64,000 nucleotides of DNA from Streptomyces platensis (GCF_008704855.1 NZ_CP023691.1:806001-870000), one strand, 5' to 3'. Counted from the stretch's first letter, positions 19,751 through 28,952 are shown. Program-made: numbers and translations. Notes: generated by a model from the letters alone, not told the origin.

Positions 19751-20551
19751 TCAACTGCCGTACCCCATCCGCCGCGACAGCTCCCCGGCCGCGGAAACGG
19801 TGGCCTTGACGACCTCGGGCAGCCGCTCCTCGGCCAGCCGGTAGGCGGGCACCGACACACTGATCGCCCCGATCACCGAGCCGTCGGGCGCCCGCACCGG
19901 CGCCGCGACCGCCCGCAGCCCGAGCTCCAGCTCCTCGATCGCCACCGCGAAACCCTTCTCGACCACCTCGGCGAGCTCACGGCGCAGCGCGGCTGCCGAG
20001 GTGACCGTCCGCTCGGTGAGCCGCGGCAACTTCCGCGCCAGCACGGCCTCCCGGACCGCCCTGGGCTGATACGCGAGCAGCGCCTTGCCGCTGGAGGTGG
20101 CATGCAGGGGCGTACGGCGGCCGAGCCAGTTCTGCGCGGTGACCGAGGCCGGGCCGCGCGCCTGCGTGACGTTGACCGCGGCATCGCTCTCCAGCACCGC
20201 GATGTTCACCGTCTCCCCCAGCTCCGCGGCCAGCTGCCGGCAGACCGGCGCGCCTTCCTGGGAGATGTCCAGCCGTACGGCCGCCGCTCCGGCCAGCCGC
20301 AGCACCCCGGCTCCGAGGTAGTACTTGCCGCGCTCCTGCTCCTGCCCGACCAGCCCGCGGTTCTCCAGCACACCCAGCAGCCGGAACGCGGTCGACTTGT
20401 GGACGCCCAGCTCCTCGGCGACCTCGGTCACGGCGGCCTCGCCGTGGCGGGCCAGGATCTCCAGCACGGTCACGGCCCGGTCCACGGACTGCACACCGCC
20501 CGGCTGCTTGGGCGGCTTGGCTTCCGCCTGCCCCTCCACGCTGTCCGTCAT
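19751..20551 (-). CDS. IclR-family regulator of the glycine betaine genes
   Basis: 266 residues from ATG 20551. N-terminal winged helix (~20-80; VTEVAEELGVHKSTAFRLLGVLENRGLV) and C-terminal IclR effector domain (~95-260; LHATSSGKALLAYQP, RGPASVTAQNWLG). It sits between the demethylation operon and the divergent ferredoxin/reductase pair, and the TTGCGCA motif occurs on both sides, so it probably controls both. Whether it activates or represses cannot be read; relatives in quaternary-amine loci of actinobacteria do either. Confidence 0.85.
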   Translation of the reverse strand: MTDSVEGQAEAKPPKQPGGVQSVDRAVTVLEILARHGEAAVTEVAEELGVHKSTAFRLLGVLENRGLVGQEQERGKYYLGAGVLRLAGAAAVRLDISQEGAPVCRQLAAELGETVNIAVLESDAAVNVTQARGPASVTAQNWLGRRTPLHATSSGKALLAYQPRAVREAVLARKLPRLTERTVTSAAALRRELAEVVEKGFAVAIEELELGLRAVAAPVRAPDGSVIGAISVSVPAYRLAEERLPEVVKATVSAAGELSRRMGYGS

Positions 20552-20652
20552 CTGTTGGATCTCACCACCTGGCACCCCGGCCGAGGCACGGGATTCGAAG
20601 GTCCGGCATTTCCGGGGACCGCTTGACGCATCCGCTCCCCGGCTGGATTCTG

Positions 20653-20679
20653 TTGCGCATGGCGCCTCATCGTGCGCAA
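20653..20679. promoter_or_regulatory. TTGCGCA-N13-TGCGCAA inverted repeat between IclR gene and ferredoxin gene
   Basis: Perfect 7-bp arms with 13 bases between, centred in the divergent intergenic region, 41 bp before the GTG start of the ferredoxin gene. The arms match the repeats in front of mscR. Confidence 0.6.
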
Positions 20680-20719
20680 AGCGAAACTCGATGATACCGA
20701 ACAGTAACAGGGGGGTCCT

Positions 20720-21043
20720 GTGATTCCTGTCTGCCCGCTCGCCGACCTGCCCACCGGCGAGTCCGTACGCATCGACACCGCACCTCCGATCGCCGTCTTC
20801 CACACCGACGGGCAGCTGTACGCCATCGACGACACCTGCACCCACCAGGACGCCTCCCTCTCGGACGGCTGGCTGGAGGGCTGCCTGGTCGAATGCCCGC
20901 TGCACGCCGCGTCGTTCGATCTGCGCACCGGGGCGGCGACCTGCCTGCCCGCCCGCCGGGCCGTGCGCACCCACCCCGTGACCGTCGAGGACGGCATGAT
21001 CTACGTCCACCACCACGCCGCCGAGGAAGGCACCGCCGCATGA
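20720..21043 (+). CDS. Rieske-type [2Fe-2S] ferredoxin
   Basis: 107 residues from GTG 20720 behind an AGGGGGG site. Rieske ligands C-T-H (CTHQDASL, ~47) and C-x2-H (CPLHAASF, ~66). Bacterial Rieske ferredoxins carry electrons from a flavin reductase to an oxygenase; the partner oxygenase is the GbcA-like protein at 13563-14732. It overlaps the reductase gene by ATGA. Confidence 0.88.
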   Translation: MIPVCPLADLPTGESVRIDTAPPIAVFHTDGQLYAIDDTCTHQDASLSDGWLEGCLVECPLHAASFDLRTGAATCLPARRAVRTHPVTVEDGMIYVHHHAAEEGTAA

Positions 21044-22212
21044 AGTCGGTCGCTGTCATCGGGGCCTCGCTGGCTGGCCTTTACGCCGCGCGGGCCCTGC
21101 GCGCCCAGGGATTCGACGGCCGGCTGGTGATCGTCGGGGAGGAACACCACCGCCCCTACGACCGCCCGCCGCTGTCCAAAGCGTTCCTCACCGGCGCCAC
21201 CGCGGACCAGGGTCAACTGGCCCTGGCCGACGCCGAGGAGATCGCCGAACTGGACGCCGAATGGCTGCTCGGCACCCGCGCCACCGGCCTCGACACCCAG
21301 GAGCGCGCGGTACTCCTCGACGGCGGCCGGTCCCTGACCACCGACGGTGTGGTGATCGCCACCGGCGCCACCCCGCGCCGCCTCCCCGGCCCGGCGCCCG
21401 CCGGAACCCACACCCTGCGCACCCTTGAGGACGCCCAGGCCCTGCGCGCGGAGCTGACCCGCGGCCCGGTCAGGGTCGTGGTGATCGGTGGCGGGTTCAT
21501 CGGCGCGGAGGTCGCCTCGTCCTGCGCCGCACTCGGCCACGACGTCACCGTGGTCGAAGCCGCCGCGCGCCCCCTCGTCCCCCAACTCGGCGACACGATG
21601 GCCGGGATCTGCGCCGCCCTCCATGCGGACCACGGCGTCACCCTGCTCACCGGAACCGGTGTCGCCCGCCTGCACGACGGTGGCGCCGGCCACCGTGTCA
21701 CCGCGGTCGAGCTGGCCGACGGCCGGCTGCTCCCCGCCGACGTGGTCGTCATCGGCATCGGGGTACGCCCCCACACCGCCTGGCTCGAAGGCTCCGGACT
21801 CCCGCTCGACGACGGGGTGTGCTGCGACGCGGGCGGGGTCACTCCGCAGCCTCATATCGTGGCGGTCGGCGATGTCGCCAGGGCGGACGGCACCCGCGCC
21901 GAACACTGGACCAGCGCCACCGAACAGGCCGCCGTCGCCGTCCGGAACCTGCTGGCCGGCCGCACCGTCGCGACCCACCGGAGCCTGCCGTACTTCTGGT
22001 CCGACCAGTACGGCGTACGCATCCAGTTCGCCGGCCGGCGCCTGCCCACCGACATCCCGCGCATCGTCGAGGGCTCACCCGACGACCGCAGCTTCCTCGC
22101 CTGCTACGAACGCGACGGGCGGACCACCGCGGTCCTGGCCCTGAACCGCCCCCGCCCCTTCATGCGCCTCCGCCGCGAACTCGCCCGCGCCGCCCAGCCG
22201 GTCACCACCTGA
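21040..22212 (+). CDS. Ferredoxin reductase (FAD, NAD(P)H), oxygenase electron donor
   Basis: 390 residues from ATG 21040, overlapping the ferredoxin stop (ATGA). FAD motif SVAVIGASLAGLYAARAL, the YDRPPLSK segment typical of oxygenase-coupled reductases (BphA4/rubredoxin-reductase family), NAD motif VVVIGGGFIGAEVASSC and a C-terminal reductase dimer domain (YFWSDQYGVRIQFAG). It should pass electrons from NAD(P)H to the Rieske ferredoxin and on to the GbcA-like oxygenase. First residue of the family GxGxxG is altered (GASLAG) but this variant is common in the group. Confidence 0.87.
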   Translation: MKSVAVIGASLAGLYAARALRAQGFDGRLVIVGEEHHRPYDRPPLSKAFLTGATADQGQLALADAEEIAELDAEWLLGTRATGLDTQERAVLLDGGRSLTTDGVVIATGATPRRLPGPAPAGTHTLRTLEDAQALRAELTRGPVRVVVIGGGFIGAEVASSCAALGHDVTVVEAAARPLVPQLGDTMAGICAALHADHGVTLLTGTGVARLHDGGAGHRVTAVELADGRLLPADVVVIGIGVRPHTAWLEGSGLPLDDGVCCDAGGVTPQPHIVAVGDVARADGTRAEHWTSATEQAAVAVRNLLAGRTVATHRSLPYFWSDQYGVRIQFAGRRLPTDIPRIVEGSPDDRSFLACYERDGRTTAVLALNRPRPFMRLRRELARAAQPVTT

Positions 22213-22435
22213 CCCCGGCCGGCGGTGCGGTGCGAGGCGGCAGCGGGAGGGCGGCGGGATGACGGCTGTGGGATGACGGCAGCGGTGCGACGACGCGGGT
22301 GGCGACTGTGGCGCAGCAGACAGTGCACAGCGGATGACGGCGGCGCCGTGGGGTGTTCGGAACAGCGGAACGTCTGCCGGCCGGCGGCGTTCCACGCCCC
22401 GCGCCACCGTCCGCAACCGCTCCGCCGGGCGGCGG

Positions 22436-23290
22436 TCAGCCCGCTTTCAGCTGGGCGGCCGCGGCGTCGACGGTCTGGGTGAGCAGGGTGGCGATGGTCA
22501 TGGGGCCGACGCCGCCGGGGACCGGCGTGATCAGGGCGGCGCGGGTGCGTGCCGCATCGAAGTCCACATCCCCGACGTTGCCCGGGTTGGAGCCGGCGTC
22601 TATCACGACGGCCCCGGGCTTGATGTGCTCGGCGCCCAGGAACCGGGGCCGGCCGACGGCCGCGATCAGCACATCGGCCTCCTGGGTGAGCGACACCAGA
22701 TCGGTGGTGCGGGAGTGGCAGTAGGTGACGGTGGCATTGCGGCCGAGCAGCAGCATCCCCACCGGCTTGCCGAGGATCGCGCTGCGGCCGACCACGACGG
22801 CGTGCTTGCCGGCCAGGTCGACGTCATAGTGATCCAGCAGCCGGAGGATGCCGCCGGGCGTGCAGGAAGCGAAGCCGTCCAGGCCGAAGCTCATCGCGGC
22901 GAAGGAGTGGCAGGTGACGCCGTCGACATCCTTCTCCGGGGCGATCGCCTCGAACGCGGCGCGCTCGTCGATGTGCGGGCCGGCCGGGTGCTGCAACAGG
23001 ATGCCGTGCACCGCGGGGTCGTTCGACAGCGCGGTGATCGTGTCGACCAGCTCCGCGGTCGTGGTGGCGGCGGGCAGGGCGACATGCCGGGAGAGGATCC
23101 CGGCCTTCGCGCAGCGGTTGCGCTTCATACGGACATACGTCACCGAGGCGGGGTCGTCGCCGACGAGTACGGTCGCCAGGCACGGGGCCGTGCCGGTCCG
23201 TTCGGTGAGGTCCGCCGCGCGCCGGGCGGCCTGTTCGACGAGGCCGCGGGCCAGTGCGCTGCCGTCCATGAGGCGGGCTTCCGGGGACAT
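22436..23290 (-). CDS. folD: FolD: 5,10-methylene-THF dehydrogenase / methenyl-THF cyclohydrolase
   Basis: 284 residues from ATG 23290 (AGGAGC upstream). Signature VTYVRMKRNRCAKAGI with the catalytic lysine, ILLQHPAG, and the nucleotide-binding segment VVGRSAILGKPVGMLLL; PVPGGVGPMTIATLL near the end. The enzyme converts 5,10-methylene-THF to 10-formyl-THF. Located at the end of the betaine locus, it is well placed to process methylene-THF from the dimethylglycine oxidase; a second housekeeping folD elsewhere in the chromosome is likely. The catalytic-lysine segment reads Y-V-R-M-K, where many FolD proteins have Y-V-x-x-K, so it is intact. Confidence 0.92.
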   Translation of the reverse strand: MSPEARLMDGSALARGLVEQAARRAADLTERTGTAPCLATVLVGDDPASVTYVRMKRNRCAKAGILSRHVALPAATTTAELVDTITALSNDPAVHGILLQHPAGPHIDERAAFEAIAPEKDVDGVTCHSFAAMSFGLDGFASCTPGGILRLLDHYDVDLAGKHAVVVGRSAILGKPVGMLLLGRNATVTYCHSRTTDLVSLTQEADVLIAAVGRPRFLGAEHIKPGAVVIDAGSNPGNVGDVDFDAARTRAALITPVPGGVGPMTIATLLTQTVDAAAAQLKAG

Positions 23291-23445
23291 GGGCTGCTCC
23301 TGAGCGTCGTGTGGAATCGCCCAGGCGCGCGGCACCGGCCGTGGATGGCCGAGCCGCTCCCCGGTGGTACTCCACCCAAGCGCCAGTCACGGCTCGGCGC
23401 CCACTGTAATCGACGTCGGGAGGGAGCGGCGTCCGGTTTTCCCCG

Positions 23446-24378
23446 CTACCCGCCGCCCTGCCCCGGTGCGGAGAGGGGTGGTTGGGGCGCGGCGGTGGCC
23501 TCCCATTGACTGAGGATGCCGTCCCAGTCGTGCTGGGCAGCGGTGATGGCATTGGCATCCCAGGTGGGCTGGGCGGGCTGCTGATACTGCTGGTGCTCCT
23601 CGTACACCCGGTAATCCTGGTACTGCTGCTGGTCCGGATAGTGCTGGTACGGCTGTTGCTTCCAGGGTTCCTGCTCGTAGTGCTCCCGTGGGGGGTGCTG
23701 TGGTCGCTCGCGCCACGTCAGAGGGGAAGCCTCCGGCTGTGGGGGCGGGACGTTGACCAGCCGGCGGTGCCGTCCCGTACGGTCCGAGGGGGTGGGCGGC
23801 ATCGGGCGGCTCTCTGCGGACAGTTGTTGTGCGCGGGCCACCAGCAGCCGGACGTCGAGGCCGAGTTCGGTGGCCAGGGCGGTGAGGTCGACGCCGTTGT
23901 GCCAGCTGCTCATCAGGACCGCGTCCAGCGCCGGGGCCCAGGCCGGTTCGGAGGGCTGGGGGGCGGCGGCCGGTCCCGGCTGGGGCGGTGGGGGCGTGGC
24001 GTGCGCGGCGGGGCCCGGCGCGGCGGCCCCCTGAGCGGGCTGCGGGGTGGGGGCCTGCGCCGTGGGGGCCTGGGGTGCGGGCTGCTGCGGTGCGGCGGCG
24101 GGCTCGTTCGGGCGCTGGGCGAGCAGGCTCTTGGCGACCTCGCGGGCGTCCTCCTTGCCCACCGTGCGCCGGGCCAGCCGCACTTCGCGTTCGTCCAGGC
24201 CGAGCAGATCCGCCACCACCGCGTCGCTGCCCACGGTCACGGCGAAGGCGGCCAGGGTCCGCGAACGGCGGGCCTCGGCCTCGTCGAGGAGTCCCTGTGT
24301 ACGGCGGACCTCGTCATCGCTGCTGCAAAACGCCTGTGCGAGTACCGCGTGGCGCTCCCACAACTCCCTCGGTTCCAT
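23446..24378 (-). CDS. Hypothetical Pro/Gln/Tyr-rich protein, 310 residues
   Basis: Function not recognised. ATG 24378 is chosen (MEPRELWERHAVL); the upstream in-frame extension contains poor codons. Two short helical segments (~1-85, ~150-195, the latter HNGVDLTALATELGLDVRLLVARAQQLSA) resemble helix-turn-helix-like domains, joined by a long Pro/Ala/Gln linker (~90-140). The last ~100 residues are rich in Gln, Tyr and Pro (PYQHYPDQQQYQDYRVYEEH), a disordered tail. No signal peptide or membrane helix. Divergent from the small gene at 24541. Confidence 0.7.
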   Translation of the reverse strand: MEPRELWERHAVLAQAFCSSDDEVRRTQGLLDEAEARRSRTLAAFAVTVGSDAVVADLLGLDEREVRLARRTVGKEDAREVAKSLLAQRPNEPAAAPQQPAPQAPTAQAPTPQPAQGAAAPGPAAHATPPPPQPGPAAAPQPSEPAWAPALDAVLMSSWHNGVDLTALATELGLDVRLLVARAQQLSAESRPMPPTPSDRTGRHRRLVNVPPPQPEASPLTWRERPQHPPREHYEQEPWKQQPYQHYPDQQQYQDYRVYEEHQQYQQPAQPTWDANAITAAQHDWDGILSQWEATAAPQPPLSAPGQGGG

Positions 24379-24540
24379 GACTGCGACAACGTTCCTTCGT
24401 CCGGATTGGACCGCTTCCCGGCTATAGATCACTGCATAAGGTGATATTCGATGGAGATGCGTCCCCGCCTACCTGGCGGAAGTACGGACGGCTGCAAAAA
24501 TACGCAGTGACCCCAGCGTCGAAGAATCGTTTCTACGGCC

Positions 24541-24861
24541 ATGAGCGTCCCCTCTTCCGGCACCGTCGCAGGTCACGGACCGACGTCCCTCCCCCGCCCC
24601 GGGCAGATGCCCCGGTGGATCACCGCGGAGGTCATCAGGCAGACACCGGTGTACGCCGGGCTGGTGAAGCAGTGGACCGAGCGCGCCGCCACGGTGCCCG
24701 GGGTCGCCGATCCCGAGTGGCAGCGCCTGGTCTCCTACCGTGCGCTGATGGAGGAGACCGAGATCGCCCTCACGGCCCTCCGGCCCCATCGTGCGCCCGA
24801 CGTACTGCCCCCGCGAAAGCCGACGGTCCCGGCGGCCCGGCCCGCCCGTCTGGACGCCTGA
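24541..24861 (+). CDS. Small hypothetical protein, 106 residues
   Basis: Not recognised. The centre (~25-85, MPRWITAEVIRQTPVYAGLVKQWTERA ...) is a plausible helical globular domain; both ends are Pro-rich. Codon use is typical for the region, but the ribosome site before ATG 24541 is weak, so the start is uncertain. It points the same way as the NfeD-like/SPFH pair 130 bp downstream. Confidence 0.55.
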   Translation: MSVPSSGTVAGHGPTSLPRPGQMPRWITAEVIRQTPVYAGLVKQWTERAATVPGVADPEWQRLVSYRALMEETEIALTALRPHRAPDVLPPRKPTVPAARPARLDA

Positions 24862-24991
24862 ACCAGGTCTGCGGCGCCCGCCGGGCCGGCGGCGCGGGCG
24901 GCACCCCGGCCGGAGTACCGTTGAGTTGTCGAGGATTTCCCGCTGTCCGGCGGCTGCGCCGGCAGCGGCTTTGACCAGCGACGGAGCCCGG

Positions 24992-25213
24992 GTGAGCGCG
25001 ACGGATGACACGGACTTCAGCCCGATCGGGGTGATCGGGCGGGTGACCGTCTCCATCCCGACCGACGGCCCGGGTGAGGTGCTGCTGCCGGTACGCGGCG
25101 GCACCGAGGCCTTCGCCGCCTGGTCCCGCGAGCCCATCGCCCGGCACACGCAGGTCATCGTGGTGGACCACACCTCGGCGCGGTCGGTGATCGTCGCGCC
25201 GCTGCCCGCGTGA
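24992..25213 (+). CDS. NfeD-like OB-fold protein
   Basis: 73 residues from GTG 24992 (GGAG about 9 bp upstream). The pattern IGVIGRVTVSIPTDGPGEVLLPVRG ... TQVIVVDHTSARSVIVAPL matches the C-terminal OB-fold of NfeD proteins, with no membrane part. NfeD and SPFH/flotillin genes are usually adjacent, and the SPFH gene follows 104 bp downstream; this pairing supports the assignment. Likely a membrane-microdomain accessory protein in the cytoplasm. Confidence 0.7.
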   Translation: MSATDDTDFSPIGVIGRVTVSIPTDGPGEVLLPVRGGTEAFAAWSREPIARHTQVIVVDHTSARSVIVAPLPA

Positions 25214-25317
25214 CCCGGCGGTCCCGACGACCGTCGCCGGCCACGTGAGCACTCCCTTTCCCGCGGCCGTGCCCGCACCCCCACCGGGGCCGGTCGCATC
25301 GGACCAGGAGCCTTCCG

Positions 25318-26556
25318 ATGTTGTTCTGGCATGTTCCGGCGCCCAACGAGGCGCTGTTGATCTCCGGCTCGAAGCGCCGGGCCGGGGACGCCCAATTCCG
25401 TATCGTCACCGGCCATGGCTGCTGGGTCATGCCCGTCAAACAGAAGGCGAGTGTGCTGTCGCTGTCGCTGCGGGAGGCGGAGATCTCCGAGGACTGCGTC
25501 ACCCAGCAGGGCATCCGGCTCGGCGTCCGGGCGGTCGCCGTCTTCAAGGTCGGGGACGACCAGACGTCCATCGCCAACGCCGCGCGCCGGTTCCTGGCCG
25601 AGCAGACCACCATGGAAGAGCTGGTCGGCCGGATCTTCGCCGGTCATCTGCGCTCGATCGTCGGCGGACTGACCGTCGAGCAGATCATCCGGGAGCGGGA
25701 CCGGGTCGCCCAGGAGGTCAAGGACGGCAGCCACTCCGAGATGGAGAAACTCGGCATCGTCGTCGACGCCCTGCAGATCCAGGAGATCGCCGACACCTCC
25801 GGCTACATCACCAATCTCGCCGCACCGCACGCCGCCGCGGTGGCCAGCACGGCCCGGATCGCGCAGGCCAAGGCCGACCAGGAGGCGACCGAACGCGAGC
25901 AGCAGGCGGCGGCCTTGAAGGCCGAGTACGAGCGGGACACCGCGATCAAGCGGGCCGGGTTCCTCGCCGAGACCGAGCAGTACAACGCCCGCGCCGCGCA
26001 GGCCGGCCCGCTCTCCCAGGCCAGGGCCTCACAGGAGGTCATCGAGGAGCAGACCGCACTGGCCCAGCGGCAGGCCTCGCTCGCCGCCCAGCGGCTGGAG
26101 GCCGAGGTACGCCGCCCCGCGGACGCCGAGGCGTACCGGCTGCGCACCCTGGCGGAGGCGCAGCGTGACCAGGTCCGGTTCGAGGCGGACGCCCGCGCGT
26201 ACACCGAACGGACCGTCGCCCAGGCGCGTGCCGATGCCAACACGGCCCTCGCGGTCTCGCTGCGCGAGGGCAACCAGGAACTGATCGCCGCCAACCGCAC
26301 CGTCGAAAACCTCCCCGCCCTCGCCGCATCCGCCGCCCAAGGCCTCTCCGGCGCCCGGCTGACCGTCCTCAACGGCTCCGACGGCGTGAACGAGCTCGTC
26401 TCCGGCATCGTCGGCCAGGCCCTGACCATCCTCGACAGCCTGAAACAGGGCACCGGCCCGCCCGTCCCCACTCCCCCACCGGCCGACGGCACGGGGTCAC
26501 TCCCCCGGAAGGTGACCAAGCTGAAGCAGGAGGGCGCGGGGTCGGGGACGTCCTGA
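25318..26556 (+). CDS. SPFH/Band 7 (flotillin-like) protein
   Basis: 412 residues from ATG 25318. Residues ~1-180 are an SPFH domain (TQQGIRLGVRAVAVFKVGDD, MEKLGIVVDALQIQEIADTSGY), ~190-310 an Ala/Glu/Arg-rich coiled coil typical of flotillins, and the C-terminus is Pro-rich and basic. No clear N-terminal transmembrane helix is present, so membrane attachment would be peripheral or by a hairpin. Flotillins organise membrane domains and oligomerise through the coiled coil. Paired with the upstream NfeD-like gene. Confidence 0.85.
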   Translation: MLFWHVPAPNEALLISGSKRRAGDAQFRIVTGHGCWVMPVKQKASVLSLSLREAEISEDCVTQQGIRLGVRAVAVFKVGDDQTSIANAARRFLAEQTTMEELVGRIFAGHLRSIVGGLTVEQIIRERDRVAQEVKDGSHSEMEKLGIVVDALQIQEIADTSGYITNLAAPHAAAVASTARIAQAKADQEATEREQQAAALKAEYERDTAIKRAGFLAETEQYNARAAQAGPLSQARASQEVIEEQTALAQRQASLAAQRLEAEVRRPADAEAYRLRTLAEAQRDQVRFEADARAYTERTVAQARADANTALAVSLREGNQELIAANRTVENLPALAASAAQGLSGARLTVLNGSDGVNELVSGIVGQALTILDSLKQGTGPPVPTPPPADGTGSLPRKVTKLKQEGAGSGTS

Positions 26557-26566
26557 CCGGGCCCTT

Positions 26567-26631
26567 GTACGGGGCCGGGCCTCGGGACGCACTGGAGATC
26601 GGTACGGGGCCGGGCGCCCGTACGGGGCCGG
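26567..26631. repeat. Three direct copies of a 12-mer in a convergent gap
   Basis: GTACGGGGCCGG occurs at 26567-26578, 26602-26613 and 26620-26631, between the SPFH gene and the convergent sigma factor gene. No hairpin of terminator quality was found in it. Confidence 0.6.
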
Positions 26632-26658
26632 AACGGTGTGCCGGGCCGCGGGGGCCGG

Positions 26659-27543
26659 TTACGCGTCGAGGACGGCCAGGTCGAGTTGCCGGAGACATTC
26701 GGGGTCGGCGATCACGTCGTAGGCGGTGATCCGTTCGCCCTCGACGGTGAGGGCGAGGGCGAGAAGCAGCCGTCCTCGCGGGGCCACGACGATCCCCACG
26801 GTCCCGTTCACCAGCGCCGGTGCCGCGAAGCGCGCCTTCCGCCCGAAGACCAGGGTCCCCTGGGCCACGGAGCGCGCACCGCGAAGCTCGGCCGGCGCAC
26901 CCGGGGGCAGGGCAGCGGGGTCGGCCCGGCGCACGACGCCGGGAGCCAGCACCGCAAGCAGCGCGTCGAGGTCACCGTTGCGCGACGCGGCGAGAAAGGC
27001 GTCGACGACCCTGCGTTGCCGGGCGAGATCGGCGGCGGGAACGGCCGGAGTGCCCCGGACTTTGTGGCGTGCGCGGCTGGCGAGCTTCTTCGTGGTGACG
27101 GGTGAACGCGCCACGAGCGGAGCGATCCGGTCGAACGGCACGGCGAACATGTCGTGCAGGACGAAGGCGATCCGCTCGGCGGGGGCCAGGGTGTCCAGCA
27201 CCACCAGCAGCGCCCGGCCGACCGAGTCGACCAGCAGCGCTTCGGGTTCCGGGCCGGTTCCGTCGCCGGCGTCCCCGGTCGGGTCCGGGAGTGCCTGTCC
27301 GACCGGTTCCTCCCGTCGTGCGGTCCGGGAGCGCAGGATGTCGAGGCAGACCCGGGACACCACCGTCGTCAGCCATCCGGGCAGGTTCTCGACGGTGTCA
27401 CTGTCGACGCGGCTGAGCCGTAGCCAGGCTTCCTGCACGGCGTCGTCCGCGTCGCTGAGGGAGCCCAGCATCCGGTAGGCGACCGCGCGCAAATGACCGC
27501 GCTGGGTCTCGAACCGTTCCGCCAGCCGGTCCTGCTCGTCCAT
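26659..27543 (-). CDS. ECF41-type (SigJ-like) RNA polymerase sigma factor with SnoaL-like C-terminal domain
   Basis: 294 residues. Region 2 (~15-80; LRAVAYRMLGSLSDADDAVQEAWLRLSRVD), region 4 (~120-175; LAPAERIAFVLHDMFAVPFDRIAPL), then a SnoaL/NTF2-like domain from ~185 (RQRRVVDAFLAASRNGDLDALLAVLAPGVVRRAD). In ECF41 proteins this fused domain controls activity and replaces a separate anti-sigma factor. Such genes are usually divergent from their single target, commonly an oxidoreductase; here the divergent gene is the old-yellow-enzyme relative at 27674, 130 bp away. Confidence 0.88.
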   Translation of the reverse strand: MDEQDRLAERFETQRGHLRAVAYRMLGSLSDADDAVQEAWLRLSRVDSDTVENLPGWLTTVVSRVCLDILRSRTARREEPVGQALPDPTGDAGDGTGPEPEALLVDSVGRALLVVLDTLAPAERIAFVLHDMFAVPFDRIAPLVARSPVTTKKLASRARHKVRGTPAVPAADLARQRRVVDAFLAASRNGDLDALLAVLAPGVVRRADPAALPPGAPAELRGARSVAQGTLVFGRKARFAAPALVNGTVGIVVAPRGRLLLALALTVEGERITAYDVIADPECLRQLDLAVLDA

Positions 27544-27673
27544 CGGTCACCTTCCGTCGTCCCGCTCCGTCACCTTGATGACGGACCCCACCGAGCCGAG
27601 GTGACCGGGCACCGCGGTCCGGACCGAATACGGTCCAGCGACCGCCCCGTCCCGGCGCCGAGGAGGACCCACC

Positions 27674-28816
27674 ATGAGCAGTACTCTGCCGACCACCCCC
27701 GACCAGCCGCTGCTGTGGCGCGCGGAACTCGGGGACCTCACGTTGCCCAACCGGGTGGTGATGGCCCCGCTCACCCGGGCCCGCGTGGCCAACGACGCCC
27801 TCGTACCAACGGAGTTGATCGCCACCTACTACGGCCAGCGGGCCACCGCCGGGCTGATCATCACCGAGGGGACCTGGGTCAGCGAACGGGCCATCGGCTT
27901 CGTCAACGTACCCGGCATCTACCGCGAGGAGCAGATCGCCGGGTGGCGGCGGGTCACCGGCCTCGTGCATGCCCTCGGCGGCCGTATCGTGCTCCAGCTT
28001 TGGCACACCGGCGCCGCCTCGCACCCCGATCACCTGGGCGGAGAGCTGCCCGGCGGGCCGTCAGCGGTCAATCCCCGTACGAAGTCCTTCACCGCCGACG
28101 GGTTCAAGGACACGGTCACTCCCCGGGAAATGACCACCGCCGATATCGCGGCGACGGTCGACGACTTCCGGGCCGCCGCAGCGAACGCGCGGCGTGCGGG
28201 CTTCGACGGGGTCGAGATCGGTGCCCTTGGCGCCTTTCTGATCACGCAGTTCCTCAACCCCCGTCTGAACCTCCGCACCGACGCCTACGGCGGCGACCCT
28301 GCCGGCCGGAGACGGCTGCTGCTGGAGATCGTCGACGCGGTGGCCGAGCCGTGGCCGGGCCGGCGCGTCGGTGTCCGCCTGGGTCCCTACTGGAGCGACG
28401 GGGACCGGTTCCGGGCCGACGAGGAGACACTCACCGACTACGACGCCCTGGTGACGGAGCTCAACGACCGTCCCGTGGCCTACCTGCATCTGCGGGGCCC
28501 GGACCGCACGGCGGCGGACGGCGGGCCCGACCTCGCGGCGCTCGCACGCTACCGGCGCCGGTTCGACGGTCCCCTGGTCGCGAACAACGGCTTCGACCGC
28601 GAGTCGGGGAACGCCGTCATCGAGGCCGGAATCGCCGACGCCGTGTCCTTCGGCACCCACTTCATCGCCAACCCCGACCTCGTCACCCGGTTCGCCCTGC
28701 GCCGGGCGCCGGCCGTCAGCGACCCGGCCACGTACTACACCGGCGGGGCCGAGGGCTATGTCGACCACATCCCGTCGGGCAGTCCCGCCCGGGCCGTGGA
28801 GGCGCTCGCCCCCTGA
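27674..28816 (+). CDS. Old-yellow-enzyme/alkene-reductase family protein with altered active site
   Basis: 380 residues, FMN TIM-barrel of the NemA/OYE family (NRVVMAPLTRARV, QLWHTGAASHP, LNPRLNLRTDAYGGDPAGRR, NNGFDRESGNAVIE, FGTHFIANPDL). In classical members the segment VEIHGANGYL or VEIHxAH supplies the His/Asn(His) pair that binds the carbonyl of the substrate; here it reads VEIGALGAFL, so both are replaced by Gly. FMN-binding parts look intact. It may act on different substrates or be regulatory. Probable target of the divergent ECF41 sigma factor. Confidence 0.82.
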   Translation: MSSTLPTTPDQPLLWRAELGDLTLPNRVVMAPLTRARVANDALVPTELIATYYGQRATAGLIITEGTWVSERAIGFVNVPGIYREEQIAGWRRVTGLVHALGGRIVLQLWHTGAASHPDHLGGELPGGPSAVNPRTKSFTADGFKDTVTPREMTTADIAATVDDFRAAAANARRAGFDGVEIGALGAFLITQFLNPRLNLRTDAYGGDPAGRRRLLLEIVDAVAEPWPGRRVGVRLGPYWSDGDRFRADEETLTDYDALVTELNDRPVAYLHLRGPDRTAADGGPDLAALARYRRRFDGPLVANNGFDRESGNAVIEAGIADAVSFGTHFIANPDLVTRFALRRAPAVSDPATYYTGGAEGYVDHIPSGSPARAVEALAP

Positions 28817-28865
28817 GGACGACCGGGCCTCGGGAGGTTCCCGTCGACACGCGCCGCCGGACACA

Positions 28866-28905
28866 CACGGGCCGCCGGACACGCAGAGGTGCCCGGCGGC
28901 CCGTG
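28866..28905. terminator. Bidirectional hairpin between convergent genes
   Basis: CACGGGCCGCCGG (28866-28878) pairs perfectly with CCGGCGGCCCGTG (28893-28905) around a 14-nt loop, between the OYE-like gene and the BenE-like gene. No U-tract, as is usual in Streptomyces. Confidence 0.75.
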
Positions 28906-28952
28906 GGGCCCCGGTCGCGTCGTGGCCGGTGCCGGCGCGGGGCCGGCCCGGC

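Noticed and set aside
22213..22435. Possible small gene with GATGACGGC repeats after the ferredoxin reductase
   Set aside because: Frames through it are Arg/Gly-rich, lack a ribosome site, and the repeats are short and imperfect. I see nothing convincing there.
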